The notes beneath the pieces were generated by a model. The model was not told where the DNA came from. It did no database searches and saw only the letters and a list, made by a program, of their open reading frames with translations. From Prorocentrum cordatum (lineage: Eukaryota > Sar > Dinophyceae > Prorocentrales > Prorocentraceae), in NCBI GenBank assembly GCA_963575745.1, contig CAUYUJ010022504.1:584159-648158 (forward strand): DNA of 64,000 nt, written 5' to 3'. The first letter of the stretch is position 1; the number at the start of each line of letters is the position of its first letter. This document shows positions 10,764 through 20,880 of the stretch, piece by piece. The position numbers and the translations under genes were made by a program.

Positions 10764-12480
10764 GGACCTTGCCGAGAGGCATGTCGGAATGACAAAGCCA
10801 ACCAGCCAACCAACCAGCCAACCAGCCAACCAGCCAACCAGCCAACGATCCAGCCGAGCAGCAGCAAGCCAGCCAACCAGCCAACCAACCAGGCCCGATG
10901 AGAGGGAGGAGGAGGAGCAGGAACGAGCCCACGAGCCCTGATAACCCCCCATGAGACCCTGGCAGGGACCAACAACTCGACCCAGGCACCCATTGCCAAG
11001 GGGCACCGTTACGAGAGATCCCGCGGGGGAACCCTACGCTGGCGCCGAAGAGCCCGCCCAGCCAACCAACCAGCCAGCCAACCAACCAGCGCAAGGAAAT
11101 GCAACAAGGCGGCTGCCAAAACCGCAACTGTCGCAATTTTCCCACGGGGGGGGCGGACCTTGCCGAGAGGCATGTCGGAATGACCAAGACAGGATACCCG
11201 ACGCAGCAGCAGCAAGACAGAATACCCGACGCAGCAACATCAACAAGCCAGCCAGCCAGCCAACCGACCAGGCCCGAGGAGAGGGAGGAAGAGGAGCAGG
11301 AACGAGCCCACGCGCCCAGGGAAACCCCGAGGAGACCCTGGCAGGGGCACAAAAACTCTATCCAGACACCCATGGCCAATGGGGCACCGTTAGGAGAGGG
11401 CCCGCGGGGTACCAGACGTCGGGGCCAAAGAGCCCGTCCAGCCAACCAACCAGCCAACCAGCCAACCAACGATGCCCGTGGAGGAGGGGCAGGGAAGCCT
11501 GGCAACCAGGCCAGCCAGTCAACCAGCCAGCCAACCAGCCAACCAAGCCGATCAGGCCCGAAGCCAACCAGCCAGCCAACCAGCCAACCAACCAGGCCCG
11601 AGGAGGAAAAGGACGAAAAAAGGAGGAGGAGGAGGAGGAGGAGGAGCGGAAACGAGCCCACGAGCCAAGAGAAACCCAGGCGAGACCATGGCAGGGAGCC
11701 GAAAAAAACCGACCCAGACACCCATGGCCCAGGGGCGCCGTTAGGGGAGAGCCCGCGGGGGAACCCGACGCTGGGGCCGAAGGGCCCGTCCAGCCAACCA
11801 ACCAGCGCAGGGAAGGGCCACAAGGCGGCTGTCAAAACCGCAACTGTCGCAATTTTCCCACGGGGGGGGGGGGGGGCGGACCTTGCCGAGAGGCATGGCG
11901 GAATGACCAAGACAGAATACCCGACGCAGCAGAAGCAATACATAATACCCGACGCAGCAACATCAGCAAGCCAGCCAACCAGCCAACCAACCAGGCCCGA
12001 GGAGAGGGATGAAGAGGAGCAGGAACAAGCCCACGAGCCCCGACAAACCCCGATGAGACCCTGGCAGGTACACAAAAACTCTATCCAGACACCCATGGCC
12101 AATGGGGCACCGTTAGGAGAGGGCCCGCGGGGTACCAGACGCCGGGGCCAAAGAGCCCGTCCAGCCAACCAACCAGCCCACCAGCCAACCAACCTTGCCC
12201 GTGGGGGAGGGGCAGGGAAGTCTGGCAACCAGGCCAGCCAGCCAACCAACCAACCAACAACCAACCAGCCAACCAAGCCAATCAGGCCCGAGGCCAACCA
12301 GCCAGCCAACCAGCCAACCAACCAGGCCCGATGAGGAGAAGGACGAAGAGGAGGGGGAGGAGGAGGAGGAGGAGGAGCGGGAACGAGCCCACGAGCCCAG
12401 AGAAACCCAGATGAGACCCTGGCAGGGACCCAGACACCAATGGCCCAGGGGCGCCGTTAGGAGGGGGCCCGCGGGGAACC
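10764..12480 (+). repeat. Dimeric tandem array, ~365-bp units rich in AACCAGCC
   Basis: The landmark GAGACC(C/A)TGGCAGG occurs at 10953, 11332, 11682, 12055 and 12413. Alternate units resemble each other more, giving a dimer of about 723-731 bp. For instance, the block ACCTTGCCGAGAGGCATG lies at 11157 and 11880, with a shorter-spaced copy at 10766. Each unit contains runs of AACCAGCC. The minus-strand frame over 10702-12321 reads as repeated Gly-Trp-Leu-Ala and is a by-product of that word. Confidence 0.9.
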
Positions 12481-12738
12481 ATACGCTGGGGCCCAGGAAG
12501 ATAAGAAGAGGAGGCGGGCGATGTTCGGCCTCCGGGTCCCTCGTCGTCGCCGCGGCTGGGTTCGCCTTCGGAATTGGTCCTGGTCAGAACGCGCATCTTG
12601 CCTTCAGGCGAACAAAAAGGAAAGGAGGGCGTTGCTCCCCCGCCCGCGCAGTCCCTGAGGCGCAATGCCCCTAAGTACGGGGGGCCGCTCTCCTGGGGCC
12701 CTTCTTCCCCTCCGAACGGAAGGCGCGGAAGGGCTCCC

Positions 12739-12774
12739 CCCTCTGTCTACCCTCCATCGGAAGGTAGACAGAGG
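12739..12774. repeat. Perfect 13-bp inverted repeat (hairpin)
   Basis: CCCTCTGTCTACC at 12739 is followed, after about 10 bases, by its exact reverse complement GGTAGACAGAGGG ending at 12774. The context is GC-rich and non-coding. There is no T-run after it and nothing else to suggest a terminator. Confidence 0.7.
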
Positions 12775-13175
12775 GAACGGAGTGGGGGGGGATGCAACTT
12801 GCGGGCAGAGGCGCACTGCAGGTCAACTGGCCGCGGGGCGCTGCACCAGCGCAGCGAGGGAAGGGCCCCTCGCGTCCCTTGAAGGGGGAAGAAGGGCCCT
12901 TACCACGACCCCCGTGGTCGCCAATGTGCACTTGCCACGCTTCACCCTCTGTGTCCCCGGGGAGGAGGAGCAGGAAAGCCTCAAGCCCCTAGGCCCCGTG
13001 AAACCAAATGAAGCCCCTCAAACGCCCCGCTGGGATCCCGAATCATTGCCTCGGGGCCCAGCAGAAGCCCTGGTCATTGGATGGGGGCGCGCCATTGAAC
13101 GCAAACAGTTCGCCCCCCACCCCAATCCCCTGGAAGGCGCCCTCCTGCAACCCCCTTCTTCATCTCCAGGGGGAA

Positions 13176-13232
13176 ACATGCCCCCCCCCCCCCCCCCCCC
13201 ACCACCAACCACCACCACCACCACCACCACCC
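13176..13232. repeat. Poly-C tract followed by ACC triplets
   Basis: A run of C near 13181-13200 passes directly into repeated ACC triplets. Tracts of this kind break frames and are error-prone in sequencing. Confidence 0.8.
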
Positions 13233-13257
13233 ATCTCTTGGGCGGGGCGCCCCGCGG

Positions 13258-13860
13258 GCGGCCAGGGCGTCCAAGATGGCCCCAAACGTCTCCAAGGGCG
13301 CCTCGGAGAAGGCGAGCGGGCCTCCAATATTGTTTAAGATGCCGCAATATGGCATCCAATGTGCTCCCACATGCATAGAGACCGCCCCGAGACGGCTCCA
13401 AGTGGCACAGACGTTCTAGAAAGCTCCCAAAAACATGAACCTTCAAACACCTAAAGGCATCCACCGTGGTTTGCTGTTTCGCCGTTTTCGCTTACGGCGG
13501 CCACCCGATGCCTCAGGCCAACCCAATGGGGGCCACAGGGGGCCCCATGAGATGCCAACGAGAACCCGATGCGGATCCATGAGCGCTCCAAGAGAACAAG
13601 AATGTTATTTCAAACACTCTCGAACGCAACTGCTAATTGCGACCATCACCTTCTTTGACCGATGCCCCCCAGCATGGTTCCAGGATTGCCCCAGAGGCCC
13701 CAGGGGCGCTCCAAGAGGGCCCCAGGAGGCGCCAAGACGGCCGCTGGAGACGCCTCAGAAATTGTTGAGATTTATCCTAAGAGGCCCCCCAAGAAGCCCC
13801 AACATGGCCCCCGATGCACCCAAGACGCTCAACGGCGGCCCTGGGACCGCCAAAAGCCCC
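13258..13860 (+). repeat. Dispersed CCAAGATGGCC repeat, copy at 13.3 kb
   Basis: This is a diverged copy of the family seen best at 16.7 and 22.3 kb. Shared landmarks include ATGGCATCCAATGTGC, GACGGCTCCAAGTG, the CCTTCAAACACC region, a TTTCGCC / GCCCGATGCCTC block, and then many GGGCCCCAAGA words. Frames across it are rich in Pro, Arg and Gln and are not considered genes. Confidence 0.65.
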
Positions 13861-14429
13861 TCTCATCCCTCCCCCCGTTCGCCCTCCCACCCAGACGCCC
13901 CGACAGGCCTCCAAACAACGGGGGATGGTGGCAGCGGGCATGGTAGAGGAGACGGTGGCAGGAGACGGTGGCATGATGGAGGAAACGGCGGCAGACTGGG
14001 CACACGCATCATTCGTACCTGCAGCTCTCGATATGCGGCCCTTGCTTCTGACATCCCAAACTGCGACCGTCGAGGGATGGGGCCTCGAGCGAAACGTGTC
14101 TGGGCACTGCGCGACATGCGCGAGACCTGCTTGCAACGAACATCGAAACCACAATGCAGCACTGCGCCACCCTGCATCGCGAACGCATCGCAACTCTAAG
14201 AAACGCACTCGCCGCAAGACGGCCTTGGGTTAAAGAGTGAAAGCCTGCGGGAGCCCGTGTTGTTAAATTGTTATGTGTTAGTGTAGCGAGGGAGGGTGCG
14301 CATTGCAAAGATACAACATGGCAGAACACATGGATAAAACAACTGCGTACAATCAGGCGCATAAGAAAACCAGGGCCAAGCGTGCACGAAGACCTGCATA
14401 ATGAACGCCCCCATGGCAAACCGCACTGC
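13861..14429. other. No gene recognised
   Basis: This is mixed sequence downstream (on the minus strand) of the helical-protein exon. It probably contains that gene's 3' untranslated region. I see no repeat or motif in it. Confidence 0.4.
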
Positions 14430-15707
14430 CTATGCAATATGGTACTGCTTCTTCGCCGCATCGATGAGATACTTGGGCACATGGCGCTGATCATCCTTCT
14501 CCTGATCCAGCTCGGCATTGGCCACAGTGGACAACAACTTGCGCACCGCCCTCAAGGCCTGCACCTTGTCCTTCGGCGGGTCGACCGCGAACTGGAGGAG
14601 CCCGTAGGCGCTGACTAAGACCTCCGCGGAACGGGCCAACTTAACGGACGAGATGTACTCCATCTTGGTATTGACGTCCACATCGAACCTCTCGCACGTT
14701 TTCTTGAGCTCGCCACGGAAATCCGAAGACGCGATGAGAGCTTCATCGACCTCGCGTGGGTGAGCTGTGTTGACCCCGAACTGCTTCGCGATCTCGTCCA
14801 GCTCCTTTAAGCTCATCTTAGTGCGCATCTTGTCCAAACAATCGTTGGTGTCCGCGTCCGTCTGGCGCTGGAGCAACTCGGTGATCTGGACGTTGCTCTT
14901 CCGCATGTTCTCCACGGCCCCGGCAACCGCCGTGTCCTTGGCCACCTCGATGGTCTTCTCGGCCCAAGCGATCTCAGCCGCGCAAGCCGCGCCCGCGTCA
15001 GCGAACTCCACGGGCATGTCCATCTTCATCGTCGCCAGGGCAGACTGCACAACGGCAACCTGCGCGTCAGATATCATGCCACCGCTGATGGCATTCTTCA
15101 TGGCGGCGTCGTCAGCCCCAAAGATATCGGTCGAGCTGCGCAGCTGGTAGTAAGAGTTCAAAACCCGTAGCGCCGCCTTCTGCCGATCCTTCTCCGTCCC
15201 CGACACCATCAAGTCCGTCAGCTTCACCGTCGCGTTGACGAGGAGCTTCGTAGGCTGCTCGTTGACATGCGACCACATGTGAGCCGTTATATTCTTCACG
15301 AAAGTTACGATATGAGCATTCATGTGCTCGCCAAAAGTCCCTCCGACCTGGTGTGCGGTAGTGGCGCACGCGCCCATGTGCGCAATCTGAGCTCGCCATT
15401 GCGAATCGTCTTGGCTGTCGACGCCATTGCGGTGGCCATTAGTCACCGTGTCCTGGATACCATCGCAAGCTGAAACAACCTTTTGCAACCTGATGGCGCC
15501 TTCGGTACCGGACATGGCCTTCCCAATCTTGCCCTCAGCCTCGGCGACGGTCTGTTCCTGTGGAAATCCATATCCAATATCGGCGATAAGTTTCTGAAAC
15601 GTTGTCATGTCACCCCACTTGCTATAGTCATCGCTGGCGTCCTGGATAAGCTCGGCGATAGCCTCTTTGACACGCGTCTGGACATACGTGGAGAACTCAC
15701 CGAGCAT
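14430..15707 (-). CDS. Long helical protein of unknown function, 3' exon
   Basis: This is a 425-codon minus-strand frame with balanced residues. It is acidic to neutral, rich in Ala, Val and Lys, with few Pro or Gly and many amphipathic helical stretches. That is unlike the Arg/Pro-rich chance frames around it, so I regard it as truly coding. It ends in DAAKKQYHIA. The segment AVVQSALATMKMDMPVEF, preceded by AAMKNAI, resembles VPIIQTAIANLKDI, preceded by AVKNNM, in the frame at 33.6-34.46 kb. That suggests two members of one family. The upstream frame (15711-16328) is in the same phase, separated only by TAA and one glycine codon. No enzyme motif, signal peptide or membrane segment is evident. 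Confidence 0.75.
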   Translation of the reverse strand: MLGEFSTYVQTRVKEAIAELIQDASDDYSKWGDMTTFQKLIADIGYGFPQEQTVAEAEGKIGKAMSGTEGAIRLQKVVSACDGIQDTVTNGHRNGVDSQDDSQWRAQIAHMGACATTAHQVGGTFGEHMNAHIVTFVKNITAHMWSHVNEQPTKLLVNATVKLTDLMVSGTEKDRQKAALRVLNSYYQLRSSTDIFGADDAAMKNAISGGMISDAQVAVVQSALATMKMDMPVEFADAGAACAAEIAWAEKTIEVAKDTAVAGAVENMRKSNVQITELLQRQTDADTNDCLDKMRTKMSLKELDEIAKQFGVNTAHPREVDEALIASSDFRGELKKTCERFDVDVNTKMEYISSVKLARSAEVLVSAYGLLQFAVDPPKDKVQALRAVRKLLSTVANAELDQEKDDQRHVPKYLIDAAKKQYHIA

Positions 15708-15710
15708 ACC

Positions 15711-16328
15711 TTATGGAATAGTGGAGTTCCAATTGGCGATGCTGCTGCACATCGGCCCCAGTGTCTTCAACCGCGAAGCGTAGTCACCATTCCTGTAGCT
15801 CTCGTCGTCAGTGGGAACGGCCTCGTTCTCGCAGACATCCTTCATCCTCTGCAGCATGCCCTGGTCGCGGCCGATGCCATTGGCAACGCTGCAGATCAGC
15901 TTCTTGCTAGTCTTTCCGGCGTAGGACCACAGCGACTGCAACTCGGATATGGCGCTGCAGCGCTCCTGCAAGCCAGTGCCGCCAAGGGAGATGATGCCGC
16001 GGATCATGCCAGCCACGTCGAGCATGCTAGCCAGGACATCGTCCTCGAAAGACTCATCGGGGCTCGACACAAGATCCTGAATGAAATTCCCGATTGACCT
16101 CGACAGCCTGACCCAATTCTCAGCGCCCCCAATGCCTTTCGCCATCTCTGGGAGAAGAAAATCTTTGAATATGGCCAAGCTGAAGGTCTTAATCTTCTCG
16201 GGAGCCGTCATAGCGCAATCGAACACTTTCGGGGACAGGTGGCTGAACGGCTCGACGGGCGACGTCGGGGAGACCATGCGGAGGTAGTGCTTCACGGCAT
16301 CCTCGTTCCCCGTCAAGGCCCTCGTCCT
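15711..16328 (-). CDS. Helical protein of unknown function, upstream exon ending at in-frame TAA
   Basis: The coding-like part begins near 16328, where an AG precedes the run reading RALTGNEDAVKHYLRMV. Sequence further upstream on this strand is Gly/Arg-rich and looks intronic. The frame continues for about 205 residues (KTFSLAIFKDFLLPEMAK, LRRSIGNFIQDL-like helices) to NSTIP, then TAA at 15711-15713, then Gly and Met of the next frame in the same phase. It could be one gene with a nonsense mutation, two exons around an unrecognised junction, or two genes. No family is recognised. Confidence 0.65.
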   Translation of the reverse strand, partial: RTRALTGNEDAVKHYLRMVSPTSPVEPFSHLSPKVFDCAMTAPEKIKTFSLAIFKDFLLPEMAKGIGGAENWVRLSRSIGNFIQDLVSSPDESFEDDVLASMLDVAGMIRGIISLGGTGLQERCSAISELQSLWSYAGKTSKKLICSVANGIGRDQGMLQRMKDVCENEAVPTDDESYRNGDYASRLKTLGPMCSSIANWNSTIP

Positions 16329-16671
16329 GCTCTCGCCCAGCGCCTCTGGGCGGGTCGAGAACAGACCCCCCCTCCCCCCTCCCGAAACGTTTCTGGTTAA
16401 ATGCAACTGGCCCCCATCCACCAACTGCCCTGCCCCCGCTCCTCGCCCGCCAGCCCGCGTCGGGCGAACCAGCGAGTACGGTTTCAGAGACTCGGCTGTC
16501 AACGAAAATGCGTTCTTGCAAGCGATGCCCCTCGCGCGGCGTCTTCGCCACGCCCGCCCCAAAGCTGCCCCTGAACAGATCCCCGAAAGTTGGGCCGACC
16601 CCGCGGGCGACCAATAAAACGCGCCGAGCACCGACTACCCCGCGCCCCCCATCCGCCCGCCCCCGCAGAAA

Positions 16672-17345
16672 ATCCCACCAGCCCGTTAGGGCGCGAGTGG
16701 TCTGGAGAGCTTGGTTTGCTAAACCCCTTCTTCCCCGAAGGGGGAGAGGTTTCCCCCTTCCCCTGCCCCCTCCCCCCGGGCCTGGACGGGGTGGGCCGCG
16801 AGGCGCTGGAGCGCCCAAGATGGCCCAAGATGCCCCCGCGAGGGCCCCAGGGAGGTCAAGATGGCTTCCAATATCTCGCAATATACCCCAAGATGGTTCA
16901 ATATAGTTTTCACCATGCATCCAAGAGCTCTCAGGACCACCCCAGGACGGCTCCAAGTGCCTTTCGAGCCCCCCAAGAAGGCGTCCAAGAAGCCAAACCC
17001 ATTCAAACCTTCAAACCCAGTGTGTTTTCAATGTTTGTTGTTGCGTTATCGCCTTTTGGCGCCCGATCTGCTCTTGAGGCCTCAAGATGGCTCCAAGATG
17101 GCCCAAGAGGGCCCCAAGGGGTGCCCAGGAGGGCCCCAAGACCGCCCCTGGTGCGCCCAAGACCCAAGACCGCCCCAAGAGCTGCCCAAGGGGGGGGGGG
17201 GGGGGGGGGGGGCAAGCGGGTCATTTTAAGGCCCCGACGGGGAGGAGGGGGGGGGGGGGGGCGAGTTAGAGACCCCCCCCCCCCCCCCCCCCTTCGTTCA
17301 TCGATGGCCCCAAGAGGGCCTTCAACGCATCAAATATGGCCTCAA
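16672..17345 (+). repeat. Dispersed CCAAGATGGCC repeat, full copy at 16.7 kb
   Basis: It opens with CCACCAGCCC, TTAGGGCGCGAGTGG and a GGGGTGGGCCGCGAGG block. Then come GCGCCCAAGATGGCCCAAGA, a CAATATGG-type section, GCATCCAAGAGC, AGGACGGCTCCAAGTGCC, and GGCGCCCGATCTGCTC with GAGGCCTCAAGATGG. The copy at 22258 has the same block order. Poly-G tracts (about 17191-17212 and 17241-17261) and a poly-C tract (about 17273-17292) sit near its end. Confidence 0.8.
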
Positions 17346-17381
17346 TCATCTGAAGTCCGATGCCTTTGAAGCCTTGGAGTT

Positions 17382-17603
17382 CATTCAGCACGGGGGCCCG
17401 AAAGGACCCGTTGCAGGTTCAGCACAGGGGCCCGAAAAGGACCAATTATAGGTTCAGCACAGAGGCCCGAGAAGACCCAGTATAGTCACTATAGGTTCAG
17501 CACGGAGGCCCGAAAAGGACCCATTCTAGGTTAAGCACAGAGGCCCGAAAGGAGCCACTGTAGGTTCAACACAAAATCTCAGGGGCACGAAAAGGACCCG
17601 TGC
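17382..17603 (+). repeat. 35-43-bp tandem repeat, six copies
   Basis: GGTTCAGCACAGAGGCCCGA, with small changes, starts near 17384, 17418, 17453, 17496, 17530 and 17565. Each copy is followed by AAAGGACCC. The unit at 17453 is longer because it carries a duplicated TATAG. Confidence 0.85.
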
Positions 17604-18022
17604 GACGGCGACAACGACGACGATGGCGACGACGATAGCGACGACGACGGCGACGTGGACGACGACGAGGGCGACGACGACGACGACGACGGCGACTACG
17701 ACGACTACGACATCGCGAAGGGTATCACAATCGACCTCTCTGTCGAACTCACTATACACCCCGCGAGTTGTCTCACGATCGATCCCAACTCCGATCTTAC
17801 CACGGGGCACCACTGGACACCAACGGGGCGCTTCTTATATGAAGCCCTCCCTGCCCCCCGCGGAAGCCCCCCCCCTTCCCCCTGGCGAGCCACGGCCCAC
17901 GCTGCGCACCGCCGACCTTCCCGTTGTCGTCGTCGTCGTCGTTGCCGTCGTCATTCGTCGGCGTCGTCGTCATCGTCGTTCGTCGTCGTCGTCGTCGTCG
18001 CCGCCGTCGTCCTCGTCGTCGA

Positions 18023-18058
<36 letters not shown>

Positions 18059-18193
18059 CGTGGTCGTCATCGTCGTCATCGTCATCGTCGCCGCCGCCGT
18101 CGTCGTACTCGCACTCGCACTCGTACTCGTACTCGTCGTCGTCGTCGTCGTCCTCGTCGTCGCCGTCGGCGTTGACGTCGCCGTCGCCGTCGC

Positions 18194-18224
<31 letters not shown>

Positions 18225-18567
18225 CGTCGTCGGCCTTCGTCGCCCCGCGTCGTTCGTCGTCGTCGTCGTCGTCGTTCGTCGCCGTCGTTCGTCGTCGTCG
18301 GCGTCGGTCGTCGTCGTCGCCATCGTCGTCGCAAGGTCGATAGTGAAGACGGCGACGACGACGACAGCGACGGACGACGACGACGGCGAAAACTACGACG
18401 CCGAGGACGGCGACAACGACTACGGCTACGACGGCGACGACGGCGACGACGAACGACGACAAGGACGACGAGGACGAGGGCGACGACGGCGACGCCGACG
18501 GCGACGACGACGACGACGATGACCGACGACGACGACGACGGCGACCGACGACGACCGACGACGACAA
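17598..18567. repeat. GAC / GTC triplet-repeat tract arranged as inverted halves
   Basis: GAC-type triplets fill about 17600-17710. GTC/GCC/TCG triplets fill about 17925-18335, and GAC-type triplets return from about 18340 to 18567. The last two blocks are reverse complements of each other in composition and could fold back over hundreds of bases. Stop-free frames here (poly-Ser, poly-Arg, poly-Thr, poly-Val) are by-products. Confidence 0.9.
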
Positions 18568-18599
18568 GAGACTGCGGCCCGCTACCTCCCCAGGTAAGT

Positions 18600-18931
18600 A
18601 CACTGCTCAAACCATTCGCAACCCCATCAAGAGAACCACCGTGATCCCCCTCCCCCTCACAAGCAAATCTTCAAAGAAGACGCGAGGGGGGGGGCGGGGG
18701 CGAGGAGGTGCAAGGGCGAGGAAAGAGAGGTGCGATTTTCGCATTTGCCCTGGTCGCGTGTTGCATTAGACATGTGGTTATGTTGCATCGTTTAATTTGT
18801 TCGTGCATTAGTTTATTTGTTTTTTTTATTATGTGTCTCTGTCGTGGTTGATGTTGTCAATTTAGTTTGGGTGTTGTTTGTTCTTGTTTGTTTTGTTTGG
18901 TGCTGTTGTGTTTATGGTCTGGTTTTTTTTT
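18600..18931. other. No gene; T-rich segment
   Basis: From about 18770 the sequence becomes T- and TG-rich (TTTGTTTTTTTTATTATG, TTGTTTGTTTTG), in contrast to its GC-rich surroundings. Read on the minus strand, it lies just downstream of the Pro-rich exon and could be its 3' untranslated region. Confidence 0.4.
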
Positions 18932-19420
18932 TCACATTTTTAAATGGTTTAAATAATCTGAGGCCTTGCGCAACCGCTTCTTGGCCCTCTTGCGCCGCAC
19001 AAAAGCGGCGTCGGCTTCGACGAATCGATGGATGAGCGCCGATGAGACGCGCACGGTGCCACCCCTGCCGTCGCCGAAGCCGACGCCGTCGTCATTTGGG
19101 CCGCGGTTCGCGGGCGGCCCCTCAGGAAGTGGCGGGGGGGGGGGGGGGGCGCCAGGCTGGGGCGGCCCCGCCACGACGCTAGGAGAGCTGCTGTGGTCAT
19201 CATCAGTTTCACCATCGCTGCCGCCGACGCCATCTGACAAGATGACGAGGGGCGGGGTCGCGGGCGCCGAGCTCTGCTGCGGCGCGCCCACAGTGGGCGG
19301 CGGCACTGACGGCAGCGATGTCGGCGGGCGCCCCACAAGAGGTGGCGCCCCGAGGTGAGGGGACCACCCGAGGTGGCGGTGACGGACGCGGGCCCGCCGC
19401 GATGGGAGGCCGCCAATTCG
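18932..19420 (-). CDS. Pro/Ser-rich protein exon with basic C-terminus, unknown function
   Basis: The minus frame is open to 19624, but only the part from about 19420 down looks like protein. It reads an S/T/P-rich segment, then VILSDGVGGSDGETDDDHSS, then a poly-Pro run, and then a well-mixed C-terminus. The C-terminus contains ALIHRFVEADAAFVRRKRAK and ends in RKASDYLNHLKM. The C-terminal ~40 residues form a likely basic amphipathic helix. No domain is recognised. It sits between the Cys-cluster protein and the helical protein on the same strand, so it may be an internal or terminal exon of that unit. Confidence 0.4.
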   Translation of the reverse strand, partial: RIGGLPSRRARVRHRHLGWSPHLGAPPLVGRPPTSLPSVPPPTVGAPQQSSAPATPPLVILSDGVGGSDGETDDDHSSSPSVVAGPPQPGAPPPPPPLPEGPPANRGPNDDGVGFGDGRGGTVRVSSALIHRFVEADAAFVRRKRAKKRLRKASDYLNHLKM

Positions 19421-19644
19421 GCGGCGGCCTGAACGGAATGGCCGCAGCTGTTGCTGCCAAAGGTCGCGGCTGCAACTGCAGACGCAGCTGCATGGGGGCC
19501 GCCGCGGGCGGGCGCGGCGGGCAGGGCCCGCAAACACTCGCGGGCCGACGCGGCGACGAGGCGAAGGAGGCAAGGCGCGGGTGGGGGGAATGAAGAAATT
19601 GATGGAAGATGAGAGAGCCCACATTGTAAGCTACCTCCGCGTAA

Positions 19645-19860
19645 GCAACTCCTCCTCCTCCTCATCCTCCTTCTCCTTCTCCTCCTCCTCCTCCGTCTCC
19701 CACCCGCGCATCCCCGCCTTCTCCTCCTCCTCCTCCTCATTATCCTCTCCCTCCGCCTCATTCCCCCCCCCCCCCCCCATCCTCCTCATCCTCCTCATCC
19801 TCATCCTCGCCATCATCATCATCATCATTCCCCATCCTCCTCCATATCCTCTTCCGCCTC
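19645..19860. repeat. CTC/ATC triplet microsatellite with poly-C
   Basis: CTCCTC and CATCATC runs are interrupted by a poly-C tract near 19767-19779. No gene is seen. Confidence 0.85.
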
Positions 19861-20019
19861 ATCAGGTTCCTCCTGCTACAACTGATGCACCCCGTGTCGC
19901 CCCCCTGGGCTCCGCGGCCTCTCGGGGCGCCCATGGAAAGCCTTTCTGAGGCTCCACGGTGCGGGTCTCGCTCGAGACCTCCCTCCACAATTTACTTAGC
20001 GCCGCGGGTCCGAGAGCTC

Positions 20020-20290
20020 GAACCGCTTGGCCGCTAGGGGATATGGCGCCATGGCCAAGGCCTCAAGCATTGCCCTACCTGATCCTCTCCCCCAAGAGGG
20101 CCCCAAGACCCAAGACTACACAATACGGCCCCATCACTAAGCTCTAAGATCGCAGAGAGGCCCAAGAGGTCTCACGAGACCGCCCGATGCCCCAAGAGGC
20201 AGCCAAGAAAGCCCACAGACGTCCAAATATGGCCCGATGCCCCAGGGTGGCTCCAAGGAGGTTCAAGGCGGCCTCTGATGACCCTCGACC
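20020..20290 (+). repeat. Dispersed CCAAGATGGCC repeat, partial copy at 20.1 kb
   Basis: The words CCCAAGAGGGCCCCAAGACC, GGCCCAAGAGG, CAAATATGGCCCGATGCCCC and GGTGGCTCCAAGGAGG place it in the same family. It is shorter and more diverged than the copies at 16.7 and 22.3 kb. Confidence 0.55.
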
Positions 20291-20406
20291 CTAAGCCCTG
20301 AAGTTGCAGACCAAACGATACAACCATTTGGTAACAGCAGAAAGGACCACTGCAAAGTGGGTGCGCAACGAGGCATGTCCGTTTGCCACGACGGCAGCCT
20401 TGATGA

Positions 20407-20880
20407 TCAAGTGGCGCTGGATGTGCTGATGTGAATACGCTCCTTGAAGCAAATGCTCCCGATGCAGGACTCGATCTTCGAGTCGACCTGGCTGGTGTAC
20501 ATCGAAGACGAAAGAATGAGAGCATCGCGGTACTTCTCGATGTGCGTGTTGAGCCTCTTGAAGTCGTCATCATTATCGTCACGCTTCTCCCTCAACTGCT
20601 CCGCGTGGTGCAACTGCACGCCCAACTTGGCGCCATTCATCGTCTCCTTGAGGTCCAAGACCTGGATGTAGTAGTCTGCGCCATCACTCGGCTTGAGCTT
20701 CCTGCCGCTTGGGGCCCAATCTTCACCATGTGCTGCCTGGGGGGAGTCCCGCGGGGTCCTCGAGCGGCTGGCCGATCGCCCCGGCGGCCTCGGCGGACCT
20801 CCCGGAGGCTGCCTGCCCCCGCCGAAACCGAAGTCACTCCATGCGACTGAGCCTCCAGGCGAGCCCCTGCCTCGGGCGCG
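20407..20880 (-). CDS. Cys-cluster protein, 3' part in shifted frame
   Basis: This frame reads a Gly/Pro/Arg-rich linker (WSDFGFGGGRQPPGG), then GEDWAPSGRKLKPSDG, then a charged helical region (DYYIQVLDLKETMNGAKL, LREKRDDNDDDFKRLNTHIE), and ends in CIGSICFKERIHISTSSAT. The helical part, 20410-20715, is clearly protein-like. It is one base out of phase with the upstream frame, so there is either a frameshift or an intron within about 20830-20960. The function is unknown. Confidence 0.6.
   Translation of the reverse strand, partial: RARGRGSPGGSVAWSDFGFGGGRQPPGGPPRPPGRSASRSRTPRDSPQAAHGEDWAPSGRKLKPSDGADYYIQVLDLKETMNGAKLGVQLHHAEQLREKRDDNDDDFKRLNTHIEKYRDALILSSSMYTSQVDSKIESCIGSICFKERIHISTSSAT

Noticed and set aside
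10702-12321. 539-codon minus frame rich in Gly-Trp-Leu-Ala
   Set aside because: It is a direct translation of the AACCAGCC repeat, with no domain and Trp content unlike a normal protein.
12739-12774. Hairpin as a transcription terminator
   Set aside because: There is no T-run after the stem, and the genome is eukaryotic.
17655-18644. 329- and 299-codon frames of poly-Val, poly-Ser and poly-Arg
   Set aside because: They are translations of triplet repeats in all frames.
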